In this document: positions 1-9,923 of the stretch, one piece after another | How positions within the stretch are numbered: the first letter of the stretch is position 1 | How the letters are laid out: the number at the start of each line of letters is the position of its first letter | Source: Oppiella nova | Taxonomy: Eukaryota > Arthropoda > Arachnida > Sarcoptiformes > Oppiidae | Assembly: GCA_905397405.1 (NCBI GenBank) | Contig: CAJPVJ010000175.1 | Location: forward strand, 1 to 34,544 | Length of the DNA: 34,544 nucleotides | Reading direction: 5' to 3' | The notes under the pieces: model-generated | Seen by the model: the letters and a program-made list of their open reading frames with translations, nothing else | The model's database searches: none | Told to the model about the DNA's origin: nothing | Translations under genes and position numbers: made by a program

Positions 1-169
1 GATCCAATGGACACAAGTTCTCATTAATGACTATCTTTTCAATACATCCGAAACAGAAGGTGTGTTCGCATGAACTCAAAGACTTTGGATTCTCGTAGAC
101 TTTGTGGCATATCTCACAAATCAGATTCTCGTCCACTTCTGAGGTGAACCTTTCGATATCGAAACCCAT
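1..169 (-). CDS. RING-finger E3 ubiquitin ligase, RNF41/Nrdp1-like (N-terminal part)
   Basis: Partial gene: only the first 56 codons lie in the window and the rest runs off the left edge. The start MGFDIERF followed by EVDENLIC closely resembles the opening of RNF41/Nrdp1 proteins. Zinc-ligand spacing is visible: C18, C21, C34, H36, C39, C42, C53 and D56, the last pair in a C-P-x-D arrangement typical of this subfamily. RING ligases of this type recruit an E2 and ubiquitinate membrane receptors and other targets. No splice donor falls inside the visible part. The ATG at 167-169 is the first in frame. Other RING/TRAF proteins with a CPxD RING remain possible because the substrate-binding C-terminus is not seen. 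Confidence 0.8.
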   Translation of the reverse strand, partial: MGFDIERFTSEVDENLICEICHKVYENPKSLSSCEHTFCFGCIEKIVINENLCPLD

Positions 170-840
170 CTCTTCTGACGGACCAAAATTCAATCAAATT
201 TACATTTATTTAAATCTAATTTTGTATAAACCATTAAATTGTAAAATTAAACATTAGTTCAAAATTCATAGGATTGAAGGGATGACTGAATAAAAACTGC
301 TTTTAAGACAAAAAAAAGTAAAACAAATATCAAAAAAGTATTGCGTTATTGAAAAATCTAGTGATTATTCATAAAAAAATAATTCATAAAAATAATTTTG
401 ATAATGACATACATTTTACTATAATATGAATAGAGAAATCATCTAATCTATTGAATAGGTCTACTATAAAGTCTGGTAAACCATAATTAGAAAAATTCAC
501 AAAAATGCATTAAACTATATATTCTTATTAATTAAATTATTTAATAAAATTAATAATTAGAATTAAATTTATTACTTTCAAACACTTAAAAATAGTCTAT
601 AAAAACAATTTAAATTATATTACGGCATATACGGTACTATATAATTATATTAGGCGTTTACTAATCGGTTGATTGAGCGTTTAAGTTTTAAAAAGTATAA
701 TAGTAATGCTATAAAAAGGTTTATTGAATTAACTTCGTTATTAATAAACTTAAATAGTCACACATTGGTAGAAAGTCAAACTCAAACTCAATATTGAATG
801 GAAAATTTGATTTAACTTTTAAACGTTTTAAAACTTCAAA
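170..840. other. AT-rich intergenic region
   Basis: This stretch lies between the divergently transcribed RING gene and the Cys-rich gene at 841. It is very AT-rich, with no open frame of note on either strand and no recognisable RNA gene. It should hold the promoters of both neighbours, but I see no convincing motif. Confidence 0.5.
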
Positions 841-2124
841 ATGATAAAACTCTTCACATTGAGTGAGTATTTGATAAGTTATATAATATAAGTTATATTT
901 CTCTTATACTATATTTTTAGGTGAAAATCATATTTAATCTTAATTTTAAAGTCACAATTTACTTACAATTAAATCAAAATTTTATTCAAATACTTGAATT
1001 TGAAATATAAAAATAAGTGTAAACATTTACAATGTAAGTTACATTATATAACCCTTTTCTGATAGTAAACTTTGGTGTTGTAAAAAAAGTTTTGCCGCTT
1101 AAACGAAAGTCTACTTTAGGAAGAACTTACAGTTTTTTAAAATATAAAAATGACTTCAAATTGAAAGCAATTTTGGATTATTTTGTTAATATTCTGATTG
1201 TGAGGAAGACTTAATTAAGTTGAGTCTAAATGATTGTCTCATTTTCAGTGATTTGTGCGGTATTTGTGTTGACTGTGAGATGTGTTGAGAAGAAAGTGTA
1301 TCGAATCGATACGAAAGTTTCAGATGAGAAAAATTGTCAATTGAAAGCTTTGGACCAATGCTTGAATAGAGCCTATTATTTCACACATAGTTTTAATTCA
1401 ACTGAATTAGGCGCTGATCACAAGCAGTTTGACAATATGTGTCGCGCCGTTTAGTTTCACTAGTTAACATACCTATTTATAAAGTCAGCCACAAGTGTAG
1501 GCTGTGTGTTTCTACAGATAGTTAATCCTTTTCTCGTCAAGATAGTCAGCACCTCTGTTTACACATGGCTTCCTGGGCTTCGCGACAGTAAGACATATAA
1601 TTGTTATGCTAATCATGATAATGAAGCTATTATAACACAAACCTATTTGTAGATTATATAAAGCACTCGAAATGTATCCAGAAAACTATCAGAGAGTCAA
1701 ATGAATACAAAAATGTTTGTATTCATAATCTTCAGAAAGCTTTTGAAAAGACAAAAACTTCCAATACTATGATTGATATGATAAACATCGGGTGCTGTGC
1801 TTTCAATCAATGGCAGGATTGCATCGATGGGTACTTTAATACTATATTCATATGTTTAGATTTAAATGTAAATTAATTTCATAATTTTATGAATCAGTTT
1901 GGTTCAAGAAAAATGCGGTTTTGATGGAAAACAAGCCGTTATGGATCTCATTGAGAAAGCTTCTGGTGGTAAGTCTAGATTATTATTTTGTTATTTCATT
2001 AATGTTTTCATTGATTTTGTTATTTCATTTAGGACTCGTTTATAATCTTTGTTCAAAAGATTATTTTCAATCGGGATCTCAATTATGTGGAGTTTTATAC
2101 CATGATTCTAAACAAATTCAATAA
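841..2124 (+). CDS. Secreted Cys-rich protein, multi-exon (unknown function)
   Basis: I do not recognise a named family. Proposed exons are 841-862, 1249-1448, 1518-1587, 1653-1830, 1898-1968 and 2033-2124. Exon 1 joined to exon 2 gives a hydrophobic signal-like start (MIKLFTLMICAVFVLTVRC). The last three exons join in frame across good GT-AG sites and carry a core GCC-x4-W-x2-C-x6-KCG, then further cysteines near LYNLC-like and QLCG segments. That core matches the protein at 9134-9637 (ECC-x2-W-x3-C). The weak link is the end of exon 2: the only donor that keeps exon 3 open is the poor GTTTAG at 1449, so a shorter exon 2, omission of exon 3, or two separate genes are alternatives. Confidence 0.45.
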
Positions 2125-2866
2125 ATTTATATAAATTGTTGTTAATAAATTTATATAGAAATATTTTGTATAATAAGCATGTAAATCATTTTAATATGTT
2201 TGTTCTAACATTTATTGTTTTATTTGTTCCTAATTTTATATTTTGTATAAATAAAATATACTGATCATATTAGTTACATTTGGATTTAGTAAAACACTGT
2301 AGTTTTCTTATTATATAATATGATGAAACTAAATAAATAATAATAACTTAATAATAATAATAATAAAGTTTGTATATAAAGATAATAACCAATTATAATA
2401 CTTTCAGTATACTAATATGACATAATGTTAATATAAAACATGTTTAGTTTATTTGGTAACTATTATAGTTGACTTATTTCTTAGGTATTGGAATTGTCAT
2501 AGTATGAAGTAAAGTCATTTTCAATTATTGTAAATTATACTGTATTACTATATTATTATATTATGATATTAGTATATCAATTTTATTAAAAATGAGTAAA
2601 AATATAAAGAACTTATTATTTATGATTTATTTGATCAACTATATATACTACAGATAAATAATACTGTTTTTATATTTTACATTATAAAAATTGGTTAATT
2701 TAAAGAATACAAAAGTGTTGAATAGTATTATTTGCGTCAATGAATTATGACTTCAATTGAAACTTTTCTATATAAATAAAAATTTTATTTTCAAATAAAA
2801 TCATATAAAAGTGAAATCTTTTGGATAATATTGTGCATAACATTAACAGATCTTTAATTATAAGCA
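2125..2866. other. AT-rich intergenic region with simple repeats
   Basis: No gene is seen. The region has AATAAA-like signals just after the upstream stop and a run of ATA triplets around 2337-2365. Its right end holds the TATA box of the glycine-rich gene. Confidence 0.5.
2804..2811 (+). promoter_or_regulatory. TATA box of the glycine-rich secreted gene
   Basis: TATAAAAG lies 56-63 nt upstream of the ATG at 2867, a spacing that fits a start site near 2835 and a short leader. A second TATA-like tract (CTATATAAATA) begins near 2769. A TATA promoter fits a highly expressed tissue-specific secreted protein. Confidence 0.45.
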
Positions 2867-3309
2867 ATGAATAGAAATGTGAAGTTAGTTATAGTGGTTG
2901 TAGTTCTAATGGCTGCATGTGTTGTGAGTCAAGCGGGAGAACAGACACAAAGTTTGCTATATTTCTAGTCTATCTTCTAAAGAATATTCCTATAAATCTA
3001 TAAATCATTTATTGTTTTATAAATTTATTTCCAGATATGGGTGCATCTGGTGGTCGACCTCAGGGCTCGCAAATGGGTGGTGCGATGGGCAGTGCGGGAG
3101 GTATGGGAGCTATGAGTAACCGACCCAATGGTAACGCCATGAATGGCAGACAAGGAGGACAGGGAGGACAGGGCAGAGGGCAGAGGAGAAGAAGTGGCGG
3201 TCAGAATCAGATGCAAGGGGGCGGCGGAGGATATGGTGGACAAGGCGGTCGACAAGGCGGTGCACAGGGAGGTGCACAAGGAGGCGGTGAAGGAGGTGGT
3301 GCTGAATAA
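2867..3309 (+). CDS. Glycine-rich secreted protein
   Basis: Two exons, 2867-2951 and 3035-3309, join as CAA A|AT ATG to give about 119 residues. The first exon is a clear signal peptide: basic start MNRNVK, then a Val/Leu/Ala core ending near ACVVSQA. The mature part is almost all Gly, Gln, Met, Arg and Asn, with repeated GGQGG and GGAQGG units and a basic GRGQRRR stretch near the middle. Arthropods use such proteins in cuticle, silk-like or cement secretions and as antimicrobial peptides; which applies here cannot be told. The G-rich second exon stands out sharply from its AT-rich surroundings. The exon-1 donor (GTTTGC) is weak but the acceptor TTTCCAG is good. Confidence 0.72.
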
Positions 3310-4019
3310 ACAGAATAATAATATTTAATTCTTAGTGTTGATAGAATTGTGTTTAATTTATAATATATTTACTCAATCTTTAAAATAAAAAATTCTCAAA
3401 ATGTTGACGAGTTTTAAAAAAATTTATTTAAAATTTAAAATTTATTTATTTATTTAAAATAAAAATTTATTTTAAAAAATAGGTGTCAACTTGGTACTAA
3501 ATTAGAAATTGTAATAAATTCGAAAATCTTTACAAATTCAAATGCAAATCATTGTTTCCATATATTGCATAATTTTTTATCTTAAAAATATCCATGGTCA
3601 ACCATGTACAGTAATATACTCTTTATTAATATTTTCATTAAATTTCATGAAATTATCATTTTTAGTTTATAATACAGAATAAAATATTTATGTAACAAAA
3701 CTTTTAAAAACTTCTATATGGTACTGTTACAGTACTACCGGTATATATTAGCTTAGATTATCAGTATATTGATCAGTATCAGATTATCAGTATCAGTATA
3801 TTTAAGATATTCTCTAATACTGTACTTACATAAAAATATCTTTCAAATATAATCTTACTGTAGATATAATTGAGTGAATGCCTCGAAATACTCAATACTT
3901 GATTGAAAAGTGCATTGAATTGCATAACAAGTGAGTGATTGTGTGTTAGTGTCGACAGATGTCTCACTCTGACAGTGAATGTGTTGTCAATGCAATGATA
4001 GCAATGAATACCAAAATGG
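3310..4019. other. AT-rich intergenic region and LAP gene leader
   Basis: No coding gene is seen. It holds the 3' end of the glycine-rich gene, then a short imperfect tandem array of TATCAG-type units around 3761-3800. Upstream of the LAP start there is an ATG at 4015 that would read only four codons before a stop. Confidence 0.45.
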
Positions 4020-7000
4020 ATGACAACTGATAATGACATTGAGATTGTGATCAACCATTCATTGCAACCATTGATGGGTTTGTTTGGATGTCGTTCCCAT
4101 TGCTGTCCATCTCTCTGTTTCCGTCCAAAAGCAGATCCCTTGACAACACTAGACTTGAGCCACAAATGTCTTCAAGACGTGCCAAACAATGTCTTCTCTC
4201 ACGAGCGCACTCTCGAAGACCTATATCTGGACGCCAACCAAATCCGAGATCTGCCACGAGTTGGTCACCAATGAGTCCAATCATGTCATGTGTCTTACGG
4301 TCTCTTATTGTCTGTTTAGGCGCTCTTCCACTGCGAGGGATTGCGTGGTCTGTATCTGTCGGACAATGAGTTGCAATCGATTCCGAGTGCGGTGTCATCG
4401 CTGACACGACTGGAAGTGCTTAATATCAGCAAAAACAATATCCTTCAGATCCCAGACACCATCAAGTCTTGTAAGTGCCTCACAGTAGTGGACGCCTCCA
4501 TCAACCCATTGGGTCCCAGACTTCCCGATGGCTTCACTCAACTCATTAACCTCCAGGAACTCTATCTCAACGATGCATTCCTCGAGTTCTTGCCCGCAAA
4601 CTTTGGCCGGTATTTACATATTTGTTGTCATTTGGATCCATTTGAGTGACCCTTTAATCTCTGTATTAGTTTATCGCGATTACAAATCGTTGAATTGCGT
4701 GAAAACCATTTGAAAGCTTTGCCCAAATCCATGTCCCGTTTGGTCGACTTAAGACGTCTAGACATCGGACAAAATGATTTCCTCGAGTTTCCAGAAGTGA
4801 TCACAAGTTTGCATAAATTGTCTGAACTCTGGTGTGACTGCAATCGTATTATATCGATACCAAATGTAATTGAACTGACATTTAGTGTCCAGAAATGTGG
4901 TTAATATACCGGTATTTGTATTGTTTTGCAGACAATCGGTGACCTAAAAGAGAACTCTGGTGTGACTGCAATCGTATTATATCGATACCAAATGTAATTG
5001 AACTGACATTTTGTGTCCAGAAATGTGGTTAATATACCGGTATTTGTATTGTTTTGCAGACAATCGGTGACCTAAAAGAGTTGACTTATTTGGACGCGAG
5101 TTATAATAAGATTGAAGACATCGCCGCAGAAATGGGTGATTGCCTTCAGTTAACAGATTTGACGTTCACTTCAAACAACTTAATAGAATTGCCCGAAAGT
5201 ATTGGGAATTTAGTTAATCTGAAGATTTTGCGATTAGATGTAAATGAGATTAAGAAGAAATGGGTGATTGCCTTCAGTTAACTGATTTGACGTTCACTTC
5301 AAACAACTTAACAGAATTGCCCGAAAGTATTGGGAATTTAGTTAATCTGAAGATTTTGCGATTAGATGTCAATGAGATTAAGTATCTCACGTCTGCCATC
5401 GGAAGGTATGCTAACATCTGATGTTTATTTTAATCACATTTTTAATCATTTTATTACCGGTTATAGTCTCTCGAGTTTAGAGGAATTGGTGTTTAATGAA
5501 AATGAAGTGGAAAGCCTTCCGACAAATATTGGTTTATTACGAAATCTGCAGACTTTGATAGGAGACTGCAATAAGCTAACGGACCTCCCGGTGTCGATCG
5601 GCAGTTGCATGAACTTAAGAATATTATCGTTGGCTGAAAATCAGCTGAAAGTGATTCCCGACGAATTGGGAAGACTATCAGCGCTTAAAGTTCTTAATCT
5701 GAACTCTAATTTCTTAACTTATTTACCGCTATCTCTAACAAAGATCACAAATCTTCAGGCGTTGTGGTTGAATGAGAATCAGACGAAACCATTAATTAAA
5801 TTACAATCAGATATAGACCGAGAGAGCGGCCAAAAAGTGTTGACGTGTTTTCTTTTGCCTCAAATGTCAGATCACTCTCGAAATTCTCCCAAAAGTCTTG
5901 TTTCGCCCAACGATTCCAATAATGACAACAATTTGGTGGCCGACAGACAGATGATTAAGTTTTCTAACGATCCGTCGGATTTGAATGGCATCGACGACGA
6001 TCTCGATGTGCGGATTACAACCAAATTGATTAGAGCGCCCACTCCTTATCCCAAAGAACTCAAAGCACACGCCCGACACGCCCGCAATCTGGCGCTTAAG
6101 CAAAAGGACATCAATAACACCGTGACCTCCACTTCCCAGAAGTCCGACAATGATATGATTGTTGCGACCAATGAGAGCGAACCCATTAGCCCTGAAAGCG
6201 ACCAAATGTCTAGTCATTCACAAGTAAAAGAAGCAAAAGTATCGAAATCTCCTTCAAATATAAGACACATTCCCAACAGTGAACCACCGAAGAGGCCCAC
6301 AACGCTTCCCATCAGTTCAGCATTCAATGTCCCAAACGTTGAGAAATCTCCTAAAAGTAATAAATTATTAGTTTTTTGTAAACTAGTTGATTTGACGAAA
6401 AATACAGTTGATGTCCACGAGAGCTATGCCTAGTGAACCTTAATCACCGAAGCTTTTATAGCTTTGAATAGTTTAGAGTTCTGTTTCTTCACAAACTAAG
6501 GTTACTCTTTGGTTCACATGAAAGGAAAGGGAGTTATAAAGTAGCGGTCAATAGCTCGTTGAGTTTGAAGAGTCCCATCGAAAGGAAACTCAAATCGAAA
6601 AGTATTTTTTCAAAAGAAGATAACGAAAGAGGATATAAAAGTGATGTCGAACTCTATTCGACACAAAAGTTATCGAATAACACAACAATTGGTTATTCGA
6701 GTGATTGTGAGTCGAAACGAATGGATCGACTCAAAGAAGTGGTGCCTAAAGAGCGCGACTTAGAGTCGGCTCTCAATAAAAAGCCTTTGGAAACGGATTT
6801 GTATTCAAAATGCAATTCAGAGTCTGATTGCTGTTTGCATACAATTAATCAATCAATTGGTGCGAACTCTTCAGACAAAAGCAACGACGAGATAGAAATT
6901 AGTGATACTCTTGTAAAACAAATCTCAACCCATAATTTGGTCACAAATTCACACACAAACCAAAACTCCTCCCAAAAGACAAGTATTTTCGACTCAATCA

Positions 7001-7951
7001 CTGTCAATGCAATTGATGTCAACTCGAACTCATCGGTCGGATCATTATATCCGTCGACTGGAAGTGAACGACCCGTCTCTGTATGTTCTGGTCATTCGCC
7101 ATACAGTAGTACCGGCAGTACTGCCAGCGATCACCCAAATGGTAATCCTAGTCAATGCTCTCTATCGCGCACTCAACTCAAACCTACCGAAGCAACCAAT
7201 CAAACACCAGCTCTGCCACCAAAACCTCTTAACTACATTCCATCGCGACTGGACATAGGACTGACTGCACCGGTAGTGGCGAACTCTCGTCTAAGACAAC
7301 CACAAACTGCTTCTTCGCAATTCATTATTCATAAGTTTTCTCACGACTCGTACACTCAATCCAAACCATCGATTGGTCACAACTTAAACCCTCACTCAGT
7401 GCTCACAACCAATGAATGGAATTTGAATGGAATTGATTTTATCGATGACTCCAATGAGTCGAACGGTTCCAATGGTTCCCATAATTGTAATTTACTCAAT
7501 AGTGTCAACAATAACTTGAATCGTCCCAATCGTATATTTACCACAAGTACTGCACACGTCGTGAGTATAACAGTCAATGATTAAACTATAGCCATGTCTA
7601 AGAATTGATGTCTTGGAACAGTTTCCTGTGATAATTGTTAAAAACCCTGGCCTTGGATTCAGTATCGAGTGCGGCCTACCATCGAAAAAAGCCAACGATT
7701 CATCGGTTTGTTTAATATTTTGTGAATACTGTAGTGTTTTGATTGATTGATGCATTGATACCATATTTTAGGGCGTATTCGTGTCGTGTGTAGAACCGGC
7801 AGGTTCTGCGAGCACTGCCCTCAAAGTGGGCGATAGGATACTTCAGATCGATGGCATTGATCTGCAGAATGTGACCAAAGATAAGGCGAATCATATATTT
7901 GAGTCAACGGGAGATACGATTTCACTTATGGTTTCCAGAGATAAATCATAA
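4020..7951 (+). CDS. LAP/Erbin-like LRR-PDZ scaffold protein
   Basis: Eight exons: 4020-4259, 4320-4609, 4670-4865, 5060-5405, 5467-6356, 6545-7560, 7622-7705, 7772-7951. Less one 128-bp duplicate, the total is 3114 nt, about 1037 aa in one frame. The N-terminus is Cys-rich as in palmitoylated LAP proteins, then about 16 leucine-rich repeats with Erbin-like segments (LYLDANQI, LYLNDAFLEFLPANFG, LWLNENQTKPLI). A long Ser/Asn-rich linker follows, with GLGFSI opening a C-terminal PDZ domain ending in SRDKS. LAP proteins sit at basolateral or synaptic junctions and bind receptor tails. ATG 4074 (MGLFGCRSHCC) may be the true start. Two tandem duplications affect exons 3-4; the second causes a stop at 5281 if real. 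Confidence 0.85.
4824..5080 (+). repeat. 128-bp tandem duplication across an exon-intron-exon junction
   Basis: Copies 4824-4951 and 4952-5079 differ by one base (A/T near 4884). Each holds the end of LAP exon 3, the whole intron and the start of exon 4. Splicing from the first donor (4866) to the second acceptor (5058-5059) removes the extra copy and keeps the frame, so the mRNA could be normal. Confidence 0.95.
5128..5382 (+). repeat. 128-bp-period tandem duplication inside a LAP exon
   Basis: The homologous blocks 5128-5254 and 5256-5382 are 127 nt each with one extra base between, and three substitutions. The unit encodes one and a half leucine-rich repeats (MGDCLQLTDL through LRLDVNEIK). 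Because the period is not a multiple of 3, reading through both copies shifts the frame and ends at 5281. Confidence 0.95.
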
Positions 7952-8613
7952 CACGTTTCTAACATTTTTTACATGATTTTACAAAAGTTTCCACAAAAAC
8001 CTGTTTTTAAAGTTTAATCAATCGTTTCTCAATTTTTTAATTAATTGAAGAATTTTGTTTATTTTATAATTAATTTATTTTATTATTTATTAAATATTTC
8101 TGACAATCATTTTGATTACACATTAATTTCTATTCACTAATAATACGATAATTAGTTCATTTGTATTTTATTTTTATTTTCACATTATTTATTATTATTT
8201 TATAAATTTATAAATACAATGAAAGTCTTAAACATATTTTTATTTAAATTTATTATAAATTTCGTCACAAGAATTTCAATATATTATGCAATGAAAAAAG
8301 TTCACAATTAGAGACAATTGAAAAGTGATTAAAATTTGTGATTTCTATTGATTTCCGTTATTTTATACTTTATTTTACTGTAATGTTTAATATATTTGAG
8401 AAAATTTTTTATTATAATTGTAATGTTAAACAAATCACAAGTTTTTTAAAGTAAGAATCGATAAATAGATTTGCATTTATTGTGTAATTTCTCAAAAATT
8501 TTATAATTAATAAATAAATTGACAGTTAATTAAACAATTTTGAGTAGTTATTGAAATGTTTTCATCAAGATATTCATCACAGGGTTATCATTGGTATCGT
8601 ATTGTCCAACACA
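7952..8613. other. AT-rich intergenic region
   Basis: The 3' flank of the LAP gene and of the convergent microprotein gene. Composition is very AT-rich with several AATAAA-like signals on both strands. I see no gene. Confidence 0.5.
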
Positions 8614-8833
8614 TCACTTGGAAGTGAGTTCTTCGCGAATCACTGTTTTTCGTCGTCTTCTGAGCAGAAGAGCGGCTAAAATGATGACCTTTTGTCGTAT
8701 AAAAAGTTTTACTTAAATGCTATTCAAATATGAAGACTATAATAGTAACCATAATAGCGATGTAAAGAATGCCAATAATGCACAACAAAAATAAGATATT
8801 AATGGTTAGAGTTTCTCCTTGTTTCTTATCCAT
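8614..8833 (-). CDS. Small single-pass membrane protein (52 aa)
   Basis: Two exons read on the minus strand, 8833-8750 and 8688-8614, flank a 61-nt intron (GTTACT...AAAAG), matching the intron size used elsewhere here. The spliced product begins MDKKQGETLTINIL, runs through about 27 mostly hydrophobic residues (ILFLLCIIGILYIAIMVI, then ILAALLL), and ends with RRRRK and a polar tail VIREELTSK. That is the layout of a type III/II single-pass membrane microprotein with a basic stop-transfer patch. Neither exon is long enough to attract attention alone. No homologue is recognised. Without splicing the frame ends after FIFE, still giving a membrane peptide of 38 residues. Its 5' end faces the Cys-rich gene at 9134. 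Confidence 0.5.
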
Positions 8834-9133
8834 TGCTATCACAATTGATTTGGTCTTATAATTGGTTAATTACAGTTTAATTATAAAGTTTATATTATAA
8901 ACTCTTTTATAGTATTTCCAAAATATTTTTCAATCTATTAAATATCAAATATTGTGGATTTTAATCGCGTGATGTGAATACATTTTTCTAATTGATTTCT
9001 ACATTATTATAGGATAGTGTCAAATTGAATTTAAAATAAAGCACACATTTGTTTGCATGAAAATAATTTCAGTAAATAACGGTTTGATCGCCAGAATGAA
9101 ATTTAGATAATAACCGTAGTTTAGAATTTGTGA

Positions 9134-9637
9134 ATGAGAAATATGTTCAAGATAATATTGATGGCAACCTTTTTATCATTCATTGCGAACCAATGCGTTT
9201 GTGGAGAGGAATGTGTGAAAAAAGTTAATTTATGCCAAATTAAGAGAAAATTATCCCAAACTAGAGTCGATAATATTCCCGAAAGCGATATCAAATTGAC
9301 TGTTGAGTGCTGTAGTGAATGGCATTATATTAAATGCTATGAAAAAGTATTGAATGCTTTCAAAGGCAAAGGTTGTGATGGAAGAAGAGGGGAATTGAAG
9401 AATACAACCCAAGCGATGATACAAAACCCTAAATGCAAAGACTTTGATCGCACGGCAACCGAATGTGTTTGGCCTGAATGGACACAATTTAGCGTCTATT
9501 TGGCCGCCGCTTTCGTTATCATTGTTTTTATTGTGATTTCTATTTTTGCGATTCAAGACAAAACACAAGAGAAGGCCGAAAACCAAAAACTTTTCAACGC
9601 AACGGATACCAAAAATACATTTATTTTGATAAAATGA
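9134..9637 (+). CDS. Cys-rich secreted or type I membrane protein
   Basis: Single-exon, 167 aa, no named family recognised. Residues 1-23 form a signal peptide ending near CVCG. The ectodomain (about 24-115) has ten or so cysteines with the core ECC-x2-W-x3-C-x8-GKGCDGRRG. A membrane segment at about 119-139 (VYLAAAFVIIVFIVISIFAI) precedes a charged cytosolic tail. The CC-x-W-C core and following KxCG/KGCDG motif match the product of 841-2124, so the two are probably diverged paralogues; only this one has a membrane anchor. ATG 9134 is followed by a second Met four codons on (MRNMFK), either of which would work. Confidence 0.65.
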   Translation: MRNMFKIILMATFLSFIANQCVCGEECVKKVNLCQIKRKLSQTRVDNIPESDIKLTVECCSEWHYIKCYEKVLNAFKGKGCDGRRGELKNTTQAMIQNPKCKDFDRTATECVWPEWTQFSVYLAAAFVIIVFIVISIFAIQDKTQEKAENQKLFNATDTKNTFILIK

Positions 9638-9923
9638 ACTAAATTTATGTCTAATCTCTTTCAGAGTATTCTTTAAAATTATATAATTATATATCAAATA
9701 TTAAAATTATATATCAAATATTCTATCCGTTATAATGTATTAAAAGTTAAGTCAATTAAATTGTTTTCATTTTGATATTTGCTTAGAAAACTAAATAATA
9801 TTATATTAAGCTCTGTATATATTATAAGTTATATTCATATATAAAAATATATTTCAATAAAGATTTTATAAGATTATAATAAAATCAATTGGTTTTTGTG
9901 AAAAATATAATTAAATGGTTGGA

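Noticed and set aside
3025-3279. Ser/Thr-rich minus-strand frame opposite the Gly-rich exon
   Set aside because: Mirror of GC-rich repeats; the plus strand has a signal peptide exon in phase.
3761-3800. Tandem TATCAG-like repeats as a regulatory array
   Set aside because: Too few and too imperfect to support more than simple-sequence drift.
6559-7584. Independent gene starting at 6559
   Set aside because: It begins with TTG and is one internal exon of the LAP gene, in phase with exons on both sides.
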